Source of the DNA: Lethocerus indicus
Taxonomy: Eukaryota; Arthropoda; Insecta; Hemiptera; Belostomatidae
Length of the DNA: 64,000 bases
NCBI GenBank assembly: GCA_019843655.1
Contig: JACDQD010000003.1
Span: 3,040,925-3,104,924, forward strand
Direction: 5' to 3'
The position numbers were made by a program, and so were the translations under genes. This document shows positions 26,063 through 37,682 of this stretch, piece by piece; positions within the stretch are counted from its first letter, which is position 1; each line of letters starts with the position of its first letter. Below the pieces are notes generated by a model. That model was not told the DNA's origin and ran no database searches. It saw only the letters and a program-made list of their open reading frames with translations.

Positions 26063-26088
26063 CGATCGCTTTCTACCACTGAGCTATG
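26063..26088 (-). other. tRNA D-arm-like relic
   Basis: On the minus strand, ATAGCTCAGTGGTAGAAAGC resembles the box A/D-arm of many tRNAs (TAGCTCAGTGGTAGAGC). No anticodon stem, T-arm (GGTTCRA) or acceptor pairing follows, so it is at most a fragment of a tRNA or tRNA-derived SINE. Confidence 0.25.
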
Positions 26089-27587
26089 AAATTTACAATT
26101 TACGAGTAATTTATTTTCATTAAATGAATATAGAATAATTTAAATTATAAGTTTGTATGCTGGGAACAATTTTAATGTCCTCAATAGTCCTCCCGGAATC
26201 ATCATAAATTCAAAATAAACTTCTCGTCTAAGTGATTAGTTCTTCCCAATGTATTATAAACGATATTTTACTAGTAAATTGTAAATTGCACAGCTTATTG
26301 GTTAATAAAATCCCGGTCACTAAACGGTATATTCCCCGACCTAATCATCAATCGTGCGTTAATATACAGTAATTTTCGAGATGTTTGCCACCTTCTATCC
26401 TAATGAAATATTAGTGTGTTAAAGTGACACGCGAGCTCGTCATCTTTTATGTGCGTCCCCCAACATATGTCCAGCGGTCGTAAGTGAAGCTCTTAAGTCG
26501 GGATAATGAAGCTCAATAAAAATTGTACGTTACAATTTTTATGACGGCACGAAAGACACTCCGATCGGATCCCGTAAACTGGTCCGCGTAACTTATAATA
26601 TATAGACGGGGAGCTGTCGCGGAAACCGTTTGCGGTAATTTCGGTCAATTTCTCCTCGGCCGATAATGCGCCGGGGGATGTTTCATACTTCCTGTGGCGC
26701 GCATCCAAAAACGTGCGGTCTGGCCCCGTTCTCAGATTATTATATACCTATATAAAGTGTCGCGGGGGGGTTGACTCTTATACCGAGCCCGAGATAAGGG
26801 AGGAGGGGTGTTTGTGCGCTTCTATGTCTTCCACTTATTTTCCCCGACTCCCGGGATTGGATAAACAGGCCCATCCATCGGCAACCCGAGAACATCCCAT
26901 CCATCCCGTCGGCAAACCCCGTTTAATGGCTTCTGAATTTAATTTCTCCCCGGTGCCAGGTCGACACCACTTTCATACTAAACGCGTACTCTTCGTCAGG
27001 AATTAGAAGATCCCGATATAAATTGGAATAAAGAAAAATTGAATCACTTTCTCCTATTAAAACTATATTTCGAATCGGAATTTTACTTACATTAAAAGTT
27101 TAAGACAATTCGCAGGAAATGAATTTTCCTCTGCCGAGGTGCCTCCACGTGGCACGTAAATAACTAATAGGTATAAACGAAAATAATTTTCTATTCGAAT
27201 ACGGAAAATTCAGACCCCGCAGGTTTCTGCTGGTAAAAAACTGATGACAGGTAAAACGAAGTGGTCGTAATGAAAACTTTTTTTGGCTGTACCTTGAGCG
27301 GCCTTCGTACGTTAATTGGTGATAAGTAATTCCGTCTAGACTTGAAAATTGGAAATTCCCGTTCAAGTACAATTTAGAATTGATTTACGAGAGGATAATC
27401 AAAGCGTTATTAACAATTTCTAATCAGTGTTGAGGCGAAGTTTGAAAGCAAAGTCATCCAGTGAATAATTCGCTGCACTGAGCAGGCCGATTGTAGTGCG
27501 TAAAGTTTTTTCGTATTCTGAATTGTACTTTCGTAATTTCGGATTTTCAAACTCGCGAACTTTTGCACGGAAGAACCGCCGTTCTTG

Positions 27588-27632
27588 CGAACTAGACCGG
27601 TTTCGGCCGATCGCCATCTTCGGTACCTTTCC
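27588..27632 (+). mobile_element. Family A arm fragment
   Basis: CTAGACCGGTTTCGGCCGAT and CGCCATCTTCGGTACC are a solitary left arm with one change in the CTTCAG box. Confidence 0.45.
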
Positions 27633-29689
27633 GCGGGTCATTTCGCGCGTCGGTTTCTTGTCTGTTGAACTTAAATAATGCGTAAGTTAATTCTGCTGAG
27701 CGAAAGATAAGTCGCATAGAAATGTTTAGCGCTCAGTATCGCGTAACTCACTCGGTAAATGCAATCCGACGAATTTAGGACAGGACAACTACAAGTTGGA
27801 CAAGTTATCGGACTTAACGGAGTGTTCTACGAATTTTTTCTGCTATTTACATTGCGCTTTTTTTACATTATCTGGAAACGAAAGCGGCCTACTTAGCGGC
27901 CTCATTTGGCTGAAAAATACAAACAAAACGATGGGGGGAGGTAAATGGCGAACGATTAGTTTGTTCGAGTAAAACAGAAAGGGACAGAGAGAGATAACTG
28001 ATAAATAAGCTGCAGGTTGACAAAGTCCCAACGCCGTTAACAATGGCTTTGCAAATGTTCAATCGCCTTTGCCGCATTGTATAAATTCTTTTAAAATCGG
28101 ACCAAAATTAGGTTACGCGTAAGCCCCTTCGGCGATATTCCGTGGGCGAGAGTTTTTGAAAAATTTTTGAAAAATACAATTAAACTAAGCCATAACAGAA
28201 AATTGGGTTAACGGCCGTCCCCAGCCAATGCCTCTCTTGTCAGGCTGCTTGCTCAGGGCACATCGTGGCCTACCGTATTATTATACCGAGAATGCAGTAT
28301 CGAGCCATCGGGATATTAAGTAAGGGCATTAAAAATGTACACGGGGAAGTGTACTATTATTTACTGTAACTGGTGTTGTGGCCACCTTGATTGTTACGGC
28401 GTTAGAGATAGCGGGCCGGTTATGTAACTGCCGTTGAAAAAATATGCCGTCAAAAAAAAAAAATACCCCTCCTCCTTCGATTCGAAACCTTTCCGAGGAG
28501 GAAAACTCGTGAATAAATGAATGCATTAAATAGCCCAGACCGGACTGAAAAAAAAATAATAAAAAAGTCTAAAAATAGGTATATTCCACTCGGTCCCCGA
28601 GAGGAACAGAGAGAGAATTGCGGCTTAAATGTAATCTCTCATTTCCCGTTTTACTACTAATCCCCTCCAACCCCCAATCCATCCGGAAAAGCGGCAATTG
28701 CCCTTTCGAAGTTAAGAAGGTAGACCAGATGCAATTGTTGTAATAGCGAATAGGGCCGATTGTTAATTTAAATCTTCTGCAAAATTAAAGTTACAGTCGT
28801 GCACCCGAAAAGGAGTGGCCGCTTAAAACCCCTGTTTTATTTAGAGATATTTGCATTTTACGGCTCAGAAAGTCGCCAGGTGTTTAATACGACCGTTGAC
28901 TACTTGTTTTTTAGTGGACGCTCAAGTAAGTTTGAGATTTTACGCGTGAATTCGTTCTGCGATGCTTTAGTAAATTCCAATTTCTGTTTCTTAATTTGGG
29001 ATAAACGGATTTCTAATATTATTATGTTGTTTTGTAGTATTTTCTAAATTTTTTCTTTCTGTTCTGTTGTCGCCAATTTATTAGTCCATGTTTCACTGTT
29101 ATGTTTGAAATCTGCGCATCTGTGTTTGTCCCAGTTTAATAAAAAGTATCACGCTTTTCGTCCATTTTATATATGTAGCTGTAATAAAATATAACAGTCT
29201 ATACATTCTTCTATTCGTCTGATAACTATATTATCGTTAACAATTTATTTCAGTCGTATCATTATATAAATAAACGCACTGTATTCTGAGTTTATGTTGC
29301 GAGGCCGCTCTTGTATCGGGCACAGGTTCTAATTGCCGCCAGAGTTCAATGTAGTGTGAAGTGCATTAAACCGAGGGGTGAAATTAAATCTTATCGACGA
29401 AGGGTTTCATTTGACCCACAACCCTTAGGGGTTGGGGCTGAGGTCAGTTGAACCAACATCCCCACCCCCAACCTCCATAATGTTAAACATTTTCTGCCCG
29501 TTTTGAGACCGCTCATTTTCCAAGATTCCAAACCCGGTCGGTTTACCGTCCAATTTCCCGAATTTCCCGGCCGGAAACTCGGGTCTGAATTCTGTTAGCG
29601 TAGTCAATTGTATAGAAATTGATTATGACAATACTGAAATTCGCAATTTCGTCGGGGTTTATCTTGCGATTTATTTCAATTCGAATGAA

Positions 29690-29957
29690 CATTAGTTTAA
29701 ATTACTGTGTTTTGTGGTCTCCGAGGGGTTGGAATAACGTAGATTAGGTCTGTTTCTGTCTCTTAGGATGTTTTTTGGACATCCTCACTGCAGACAACCA
29801 CCGCAGTACAAGTGACAGTGACAGTGCAGTGATGATGTCCAAAAAAATATCCAAAGTGCCAAAAGTGATTAACACCGCTACTGAAGATGGCGAGCAGCCG
29901 AAACCGTTCAGGCAAAAGATCAGACCAGCGAGAGGAGACAGAAGCACACGAAATCTA
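29690..29957 (-). mobile_element. Family A fold-back element, copy 4
   Basis: Contains TTTTGTGGTCTCCGAGGGG at the left and ends AGCACACGAAATCTA. CGAATGAA flanks it at 29682-29689 and 29958-29965. The left arm is truncated after CTGTTTCTGTCTC and joins straight to the inner GGATGTTTTTTGGACATCC. The right arm retains the ribozyme-like segment. The longest open frame in the window starts inside this copy and runs out into intron; it is not a gene. Confidence 0.68.
29877..29913 (+). ncRNA. Hammerhead-like motif, right arm of copy 4 (decayed)
   Basis: GCTA, CTGAAGA, T, GGC-GAGCA-GCC, GAA, ACCGTT, C, AGGC. The palindrome and stem I are each mutated, while box and stem II are intact. It is sense to the host transcript. 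Confidence 0.3.
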
Positions 29958-29965
29958 CGAATGAA

Positions 29966-31236
29966 ATTTATTTTGGACGTGTTCTATAAACTCAATATAA
30001 TTTTTAACCGTTTCAAATACACACTCTGTATTGTATTTATTTCATCCGTTTTTGTTTTTGGCTCAAATTCCGCCACGACAATTCTTCAACGTTTCCGGAC
30101 TTCAGCCTCTTCAGGACTTACCCAACTTCGAATCTGCTCTCGTCACAGCGGTCAACGCTCGAGGCCGATTGCCCGGTCGGAGATTGTGAAAAATCCTCAA
30201 AAGTACTTCAAACTTCGGCACTTAAAAAGCCCCGGAAAACTCGGAAAAATTGAATCCGCGATTCGCCGGTCGGACGAGTCCCCGATTGGATTATCCATGC
30301 GAAACGGGCCGTGCGATTTATCGCCGCCGTTAATTGGCGATCTAATTTTATTTGCCCAATCGGTTTCGCGTGTTATTAATTTATTTATTTCGTCTAACTT
30401 GGGCCGCACGCCCGTTTATCGCCACCGCCAATTAATTTCATCCCCTACCACCCTCCCCCCCCCACAACTCCCACCCTCAACCCCAAAGGGCATTGATCAT
30501 CGCCGCCTGCATTTTATAGCTTTGTACGTTCGCTTTTTATTTTTCTACGGGTAGTGTTTTTCCAATGTTAGTTTCCCAGGATCTAGAAGGATTAATACAA
30601 CCCAGGAAGAATTGATACGAACATTCTAATTGTATTTTATTAAGATGGCACACATCTTGCACTCCGTCCTATGAAAAAAAATACAGCCCAGTTAATAGTA
30701 CGTATTGTAATGTTAATTTTTACAATGTAACGACGCTTCAGTGATCGCTGTATTAACTTTCATTAAATGACGCTTTAACTGTTATTTAATCTGGAGGCCG
30801 GGAATATCATACTCTAGACCGTTTCCGGCTGTTTGTCGTCGTCAGTAGTATTCCGCTTGTAACAAAAAAAAACAATATAATTTAAAAATAATGTATGTAC
30901 AGCGCGTGAAATCACTTTGTAGAGACGGTTTTGTCACAACGCTGAATTGACGAGTGGAAAGCACACGTGAGAGTGAGAGGTCTCTGTTACGTTAATGTAC
31001 AACTGTTATATCGCATTTCTCGCGTTCGATACGTGTCATTAGAGGGTGTATAAATCTGGGAATTGTCCCGAAAACAAAACGATTAAGAGACGTCACGATA
31101 ACGGCGGGGTTTCCAAGTCGAGGCGTGCTCACTGCATGCTGCATTATTCAGGATTCTAATGAGACGTGTCGATGAAGCTATTACCTCACCCTGCGTCAAT
31201 GTTATCGTGTTTGTACGCGTAAATATTCTATCCTCG

Positions 31237-31238
<2 letters not shown>
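29966..31238. other. Intron sequence, nothing coding
   Basis: An open frame continuing to 30554 shows no domain, and it begins inside a transposon relic. Confidence 0.55.
30811..30852 (+). mobile_element. Family A arm fragment, diverged
   Basis: CTAGACCGTTTCCGGCTGTT and GTCGTCGTCAGTAGT align with the left arm with several changes. Confidence 0.3.

Positions 31239-31298
<60 letters not shown>
31239..31298 (+). repeat. (GA)n microsatellite, 0.7 kb before the coding exon
   Basis: About thirty GA dinucleotides ending in CGAGAGAGG. The purine tract on the sense strand would appear in the pre-mRNA upstream of the exon. Confidence 0.97.
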
Positions 31299-31305
<7 letters not shown>

Positions 31306-31976
31306 GTTAGGGGTTGTAGCGACTGAGTGAGATATACCGAGAAGCAGATAATTCGTGGCCGTTCGATCGATATCCGCGTTATATTTAATTTTTCCTTCTT
31401 TCCGATTTTATGGATTTCCTGTCGTCCTTTCTCTCTCCTTCGGCTCGTGTACCGAACAGGATCGTTTAATTATTCATCCCCCTAATAGCCCGACCTCGAT
31501 GCTCTCTACCCTGCATTGATTTCGCATTACCCTCCGCCTTTATCACTCCCCGGCCGGTTGCACTTTGGCCGCAACGCCAGAATGCCAGCGGAAACTAGAC
31601 GGGTTGTTTTTTTCCCTATATAAACACATAAATTACCCGTAGCGACTACGAATCGTCAATATAAATTACCCTGATAACTGTCTCCTAACGTAATTTATGT
31701 AAATTGCCGTAAAGACTTTGTAGGACAACAATACAGAAAAGTTAAACTACCCGTTATAAAAAAAAGAACGTGTGTATTGTGAGCTCAGAATGAATCATTA
31801 TTAATTATTTCTTTCAACTAATTGCCCCCGCAAGGAACAAATCGATATAATAATGAAATATAGAAAAACCCGTCGGAAAGGTCCCAAAAGTAGGTTAACT
31901 CGGGTTTTCAACGAGACAAAATTCAGAAATAAAAGATTAGATATTGTTAATTTCTCGAATTTTGTATTGTCTATTT

Positions 31977-32000
31977 ATTTGTCTTTATTTGTGATTTCAG
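31977..32000 (+). promoter_or_regulatory. Splice acceptor of the Rbp6-like exon
   Basis: The sequence TTGTCTTTATTTGTGATTTC followed by AG at 31999-32000 is a good pyrimidine-rich 3' splice site. Its position makes the following reading frame open and conserved, which fixes the exon start. Candidate branch-point sequence lies in the AT-rich stretch just upstream, but no single A can be singled out. Confidence 0.85.
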
Positions 32001-32041
32001 GAAGATGTTCATCGGAGGGCTGAGTTGGCAGACAAGTCCAG
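32001..32041 (+). CDS. Rbp6: Internal coding exon of a Musashi-family RNA-binding protein (Rbp6/MSI2-like), start of RRM1
   Basis: This 41-nt exon is read with one leading base that completes a codon from the previous exon and one trailing base that starts the next. The thirteen full codons give KMFIGGLSWQTSP. This is the beginning of the first RNA-recognition motif of Musashi proteins, and MFIGGL is the RNP2 strand that stacks on RNA bases. From family knowledge, Rbp6 and vertebrate MSI2 read KMFIGGLSWQTSP here, whereas Drosophila msi reads KMFVGGLSWQTSS, so Rbp6/MSI2 is the better fit. These proteins bind UAG-containing sites in mRNA and control translation. A pyrimidine-rich acceptor ending TTTCAG precedes the exon and the donor G|GTAAGC follows it. 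Split phases 2|1 and 1|2 and the length match the short RRM1 exon I recall for MSI2. No flanking exon is recognised in the window, so the protein cannot be assembled. The family assignment is firm and the exact symbol less so. Confidence 0.9.
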
Positions 32042-32047
32042 GTAAGC
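32042..32047 (+). promoter_or_regulatory. Splice donor of the Rbp6-like exon
   Basis: The sequence CAG|GTAAGC follows the last exon base. It is a near-consensus 5' splice site and defines the exon end at 32041, leaving one base (G) of a split Glu or Asp codon, as expected from the family (SPE or SPD). Confidence 0.85.
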
Positions 32048-33280
32048 GGACAGTTTTCATCATACTGTAACAATTATTATTTTTATAATTTATAAGTCGG
32101 AAAATTTTACTTACTTCCCCTAATGTTAATACAGTGTATGTTATTTACGTCGTCTTATATATGCACCTATGAATATAGTCTGTGGGCGTATAGGCTAGGC
32201 CAGAAATACTCTTAGAACAGTCCCAATCATAAATCTTGGTTTATTTAGAATTAACGTATTTAAAATTCGATATTTTAGTTCACGCGAAGTCGCAATGAGG
32301 TGAGCGTGTCGCGATTGTTAGGAAGAGCTTTGCAAGTTGGATCTCCGTTCGATAATACGTTGAGCTTTGGACCTAGTTTTTTATTCGTTTGGTACTCTCT
32401 GTTCGAGACGGTCCTTAACCGAGCACTTTTTAATCAATCGTACCGGTTCAGCGGACGAAAAATTTACCGCAGTATAAATTATAAAACGGAAATCACGATT
32501 TTCATTTTCAATTTGTAATACTGGGGAAAAAAAATATGAATGCGGCGTTTCGAAGGACAGAGCGAATAACGGGTTGAAGGGGCTGAAGGGATTTTGGTGG
32601 GGGTGGTATGAAAAAAATTCCGGGATAAGTCGGATAAGGGCGAGCGGAGGAGGGCTGTGTTCGAGTGGAGGTTTGCGTTTAAGGGCCACCCCCCCCCCCC
32701 CGCCCTTCGCAGGGCTCTGGGTCTGGGGGCGTGTTATGAAGGGCCCCCTTGATTTATTCCATTTTGCCGGTGACAGTGTTTCATTTGCATTGTGGCGGCG
32801 GTGGGGGCGGCCCGCCCTCTTTGCCCCACGCCCTGTCCTTTATAATCTACCCCCGTCCGAGGGCGTACATCTACGCAGGGCCACGTTCTGTTCGACCAGA
32901 AATAAAATAATGGGGAGGGGGGGCGGAGATTTACGAGTATTTCTCCCGGCCGGTGGGGGATGAAAAGCGTCGGCCGTGGGCGATTATCGCACTGATATGC
33001 CTGTTCAAAAGTTTATTACAAATGAATTACCGTAACTGCGATTTCAGCGTTGTTCAAGCCGCAAAAGGGGTAGAATTTCTATTAACGTGCAGTTTCTATA
33101 TCTTTGATACCCGCACCAGTTTGGAATATACCACCCGTTGCGATTTTCAACCCCTGTGGTACGTCAGATAAATAGAGTGTTATACTTCATAACTACCATC
33201 ACTATACTGCTGACACTATGCCAGGGTTGTATATATTTAATGGTACGAATATTTACGACTTTTCAACCTAATTACTTTAA
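32048..33280. other. First part of the downstream intron
   Basis: GC-rich 32570-32960 with a C run at 32688-32701. No exon-like open stretch with splice sites follows the coding exon here. Confidence 0.55.
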
Positions 33281-33600
33281 TTAGCGCCTGAATAAATCAA
33301 ATTTGACTTGGAAATGTCCGTTGAAATACAAATTGGGGTTAATTAAATATCGCGATGTTCTCTAATATACCGAATTATGTTATATTTTGTTGTTTCAATG
33401 ATTATGTTTTACACATTATGATTATGCGTTAAATTATTACTGATACAAGTCGATACGTACGTTAATTGGTGCATAAATAAATCGATTTTGACGTAGAAAT
33501 GTGACGTTGAAATACAAAATTGGAGTTAATTAAATACCGCGATGTTTTCTAATGTAACCAAATTATGATATTTTTTATGTTTGGTAATGATTGAATTTAC
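33281..33600 (+). repeat. Two-copy tandem duplication, period about 185 bp
   Basis: AATAAATCAAATTTGACTTGG...GAAATGTCC and TTGAAATACAAATTGGGGTT reappear as AATAAATCGATTTTGACGTAG and TTGAAATACAAAATTGGAGT, followed in both by TTAATTAAATA, CGCGATGTT and TCTAAT. The copies have diverged by several substitutions, so the duplication is old. Confidence 0.8.
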
Positions 33601-33708
33601 TGAGAAACTTACCCAATTGAGATACAAGATACAAACAGCATGTGATTCCTACCGGCCTATTGGCCTTTCTACATATATACACTTAAATATTATGGTACAT
33701 TGATCGCG

Positions 33709-33793
33709 AATACCTGCAGCCGAAAGATGGCCGGAAACCGGTCTAGCAAAAGACCAAACCAGCGATAGGAGACAGAAACTTCACGAACCTACA
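33709..33793 (+). mobile_element. Family A remnant, right arm only
   Basis: CAGCCGAAAGATGGCCGGAA leads into ACCGGTCTAGCAAAAGACCA and the rest of the right arm, ending CACGAACCTAC. The left part is reduced to GAATACCTG. The ribozyme box order is scrambled. Confidence 0.6.
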
Positions 33794-36700
33794 GTTTAAC
33801 AATACTGTTGTGATAATCGGGAAAATATACAATAAAAACCCGAGAATTTAAGCTACACTTACCCTATGGAATTTTTCCTCTTAAACTTTCTATCAAAGTA
33901 TCAAACTAACTAACTGATTTGCCTCGGCGTTAAACAAAACTTTTGTCCTACATTGACAGTTGTTTATAATCCATCGTAAATGTAATTCGTTGTTTTATAA
34001 CTTTGGATATACTGGCGACGCCTAGATGCCGAAAATGTCCGGGCAATAATTATTTCGCGTTGAATTTCAGTTTATTCTACTCGGATCCGACGATTTTCAA
34101 GACGGAGCAATTTGTTGTGTTCCCGTTTCAGACAGGCTTTCAGAATGTTGCTTTCAGTGTTGCTTTCAGTGTCGGACGGCCGCCAATATCCGACAGCTCT
34201 CTCAGCTGTCTAAAATGCCGCCGCGGAGCCTAAATGAGACGAGCTCGTGCTCGTGAAATTTCGCATTTCTATCCATTATAGAGAGAGAGGAGGAGGAGGA
34301 AGGGGAGAAGGCATTAATTAATTAATTGCCAAGCGGTTATTAATGGCGTTAAATATCTTTAACGCTGCGGCCTTTCCAAGGTTATAAGAGGCAATTGTGA
34401 CTTACTGACTAAACACTTCCTGGAGCGCTCAATGATTGCAAATATAACATAGCGGTGTAGTTTATCCTTTTCAAAAATAACATAAAATATAACATCGATT
34501 CCTATGCGTACTTCAACATACATTATCGCGTAAAAATTTATTTATTTATACACCAATTAGCATACTAAAGTGTTAGAGGAAGAATTTTACAATACCTCCT
34601 ACAATTGGGCTCATTACAAAGCATGTATTTTATTTATAATAAAGTGTAAACCTAATTTGATTTAAAAGCAGTAAAACGCTTTAATATTTTAATTAATTCT
34701 ATTTGCATTTCAACAGTTATTTCCACGTCAAACTGAATATATTTACGCTCCATTTAACGTATAATGAAACCGATATTTTTTGGCCGTCGCTTTTCCCGCT
34801 ATTAATGTGAGAATTACTCGAATAAATGAAATGACGTTATTGTCCGTGTTCGTACAGAAAATTGTTCGCAATTCCGCGAATTAAATTCCCAGCTCCCGCC
34901 GTCAAATATTTATCATTTCGCGGTACAATTTCCGTACGGCGTAAGTAAGACCGTGCGATATTCGCGATTAAGTCGATAACTTTTGATTGGACGAAGCCCG
35001 TCTGAAGTCGTCTCATTTTAGCGGCAGATCGTGATAATGAACGGCATATATTTGTTATGCATCTCTGAGTTTCATTCGAGTAGCCAAGTATGAAACGAGA
35101 AAATATAAAAATTTATTATACTTGCAATCAAAGTTACGAATTCTGTCTTAGTATATGGTTTTTTTGGTAACGTTTTGTTCGTGTTATTTTGTCGCTTGTT
35201 TCCACTTATAAAGAAGCCACGTTTTACGTGCGTCCGGGCATTTTAAATGGCGGATTATTAATTTGGCTGTCATTTTCTGGATAAGTTCATTCTCTGGCTC
35301 TTTTTTGGAGGCATTGCTATATACAGTTCTGTAATTGTTCTCTCGATGTGAACTCGGTTTGACTTACTTACTTGAAGTAGTAACGTTTCAACAAGTACAT
35401 TGCCGACTCGGCGTTCGTCGAACACTGTTATTATTAGCTTATTTTTTTTTGTCCGTCCGGATGTGGACAAGTTTTTGCCCGAATCGTATCATAACCCACG
35501 CGATTGTTGTCCATTTTATCTACTGTTTTTACGAGCCTCGGTTCTCGGTGTACCGCGGGGATTAGCTCGAATTACTCAACCCCCCCCTCCGCCGTTCTTT
35601 CAATTATAAATTTCAACGGTCGCCTTTAAAACAATGGCTCTTTTCAGAAAGCTTTCCGGCCCCAACAATGGCAATGATCCCCGTGTCCGAATAACGCCCA
35701 TTCTCCCGACTGGGATGTCGCGTGTCTCTCCCACTGCGTTATAGTGCTACACTGCAGCGTTATAGTGCCGGATAATAGTCGTGTATTCGTAGATTCGAAC
35801 CAGAAAAAATTATATTGGACCGCGTCGAATTAATCTTAATCTGCAATCGCACAAAAGGAGTGCAATCTGTACGTTGAACTTACTGAAAATTCCCCCGGGA
35901 CAGTGTCGCGAATTGTTCCGTCTGAAAAAAAATTCTCCTGACGAAAACATTTCTTTCAGTATTCCCTGTTTGTTCAATTTAGTTGAAAATAAAATAGTGG
36001 AGATACGAGAAACTGTGAAACAGTAATTGTACAATTAAGTCGTTAAAAGAAAATGAGGGATACCTTGGCCCACATTGTTTATCTGAAAATGAGTCTAACT
36101 CAGATATAGAAGAAAAAAATGATGTTATTTGGCCGTTTATGACTCTCTTTTAGGTTGTTTAGTTCCGTAAATTATTATAAAAACGATTAACAAAATATGT
36201 TTTTTTCGTATCGATCATTGCACAGTGGTCATATACCTACATGCAATTCTTAAACCACTGTATTCATGAGGCTATCGCTTAGTGGTTAAATATTTTTAAA
36301 CTTCAGAAATAATGTATTGCAACAATAATCGTGTTAGAAAAATTCAGTATTTATTTAAGATATTTTTATCTTTTTTTTATATAACAGTGCTCGACTTATG
36401 ACAAGGTATTATTTAACTATAATACCGACAATCTGCTACATTCAGTACTCTTCTTGTAGACTCTTTAGTATCAATTAAAATTAAAATTAGAGTAAAAATG
36501 TATTTATTCGGTAATCCTTTCAATAGCTAGTGCTCAGCAGTCTGGACGAATTTCGTCCTAATGCAGACGGCTGGTTTCATGATTTCTGCTAGTGCTGAGG
36601 AGTGCTGAGCGATACTGTTGAGTCCGACATCGGGCGTTTCACCCCCGAAGATTTCGGTACTGTCGCCGTTTATGCTAATCCGCCATGCAAATTGGATTGT

Positions 36701-37682
36701 ATTGGGGTGGCGGGGGTGGGGTGGGGTGGTGGTGGGGGCGATTTGTTTGAAATATAGCGGGTAAAGGGGTTCGTCCGGAAGGGTGCCAAGTTAAGAAAAT
36801 CGTTGGTCCGGGGGTTGTCGTTATTTATTGGGGGCCGGTCGCGTTAAATTCAATTCCTGTCAAACCCACGGTAGGGGCCAAATTAACTTCCGCCCCAATA
36901 GGGGGGGGGGAGAGCGAATATCTTTTGTGTTTTAAACCGCCGCGCGATCTGGAGCGTATTTAGCCCACCGCCGGAGCCAATTTAACACCGGTATCCGGAC
37001 CGTATTTTAACTACAGAGAATTACACCGTGAAAGAAAAAAAGAATTGATTCGAACAACAATACCTTCACCTTCAAACCGGCGTACGAAACTGCGTCAATC
37101 CGCGCTGTATTAGCGCCGAGTGTAAAATTAGATTAACGGACCTGATGCAATGCGCAACATTGCAGTTTGAGAACAAAGACTGTAGAGTCTTTGAAGACGG
37201 GAATCGATGCCTCGCGCCGTTTAACGAATGATATACGCGGTGTCGACATGTTTAGAGGGCGACAAGTTCATTCGGGCACGTAAAGAAAGCTGTGCCGGCC
37301 GTGAACATGCCAGTTTCGAAATTTTATATTCGTCGGAATTTCGTTTTGTTTTCTGTCCCGATCCGAACTCGATCATTGTTATTCGGCGTGCCGCTGACGA
37401 ACCTCCCAGGACGGGTGTGACTCATCCTCGAAGCACGACCCTCCCCGCCCCACCCTGCATACTGCACCGGGCAAAGTTTCAGAATATTCCGTTTCCATTT
37501 TATTCCCCTCGTACGTGGACTGATTTAATGCCTTCCCGCAGGTTTCCAACTATTCCGACTATTCCGCAAAACTGTCCGTTTTGAAATGCGAGGAAGGAGA
37601 GAGGACCGATCGCTTAAATTGTTTGTTTCGACAACAGTACGATGTTCTTAGATGAGCGAAGAACGTGAATTATCGCTAGCGT
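33794..37682. other. Intron sequence before the satellite domain
   Basis: AT-rich with a repeated GTTGCTTTCAGT at 34147-34170, GGA-rich 34281-34310, and the G-quadruplex motif at 36704. No gene. Confidence 0.55.
36704..36738 (+). other. G-quadruplex motif
   Basis: GGGG, GGGGG, GGGG, GGGG and GGGGG runs separated by one to five bases (T, GC, GT). Confidence 0.65.

Larger units (their letters stand above)
25944..29681. other. Intron sequence with the tRNA-like scrap and one family A arm
   Basis: Apart from those two items and A runs (28453-28462) nothing stands out. Confidence 0.55.
1..32000 (+). other. Rbp6: Intron upstream of the Rbp6-like exon (5' end outside the window)
   Basis: No other credible exon was found upstream of 32001, so the first 32 kb is inferred to be intron of the same gene, or at least lacks a recognisable gene. 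It contains fold-back elements, a Jockey fragment, microsatellites and one candidate recursive splice site at 14983. An unannotated short non-coding exon cannot be excluded from sequence alone. Confidence 0.65.

Noticed and set aside
29775..30554. Longest open frame in the window (259 codons, +)
   Set aside because: It starts inside a family A relic, continues into intron-like sequence, has no recognisable domain and no splice or start context.
32291..32305. Donor-like GAG|GTGAGC 250 bases after the coding exon
   Set aside because: The upstream sequence is not a coding extension in the exon's frame, and the donor at 32042 is better.
35270..35470. 66-codon minus-strand frame with basic residues
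   Set aside because: No recognised family, overlaps two + frames, and has no splice or promoter support.
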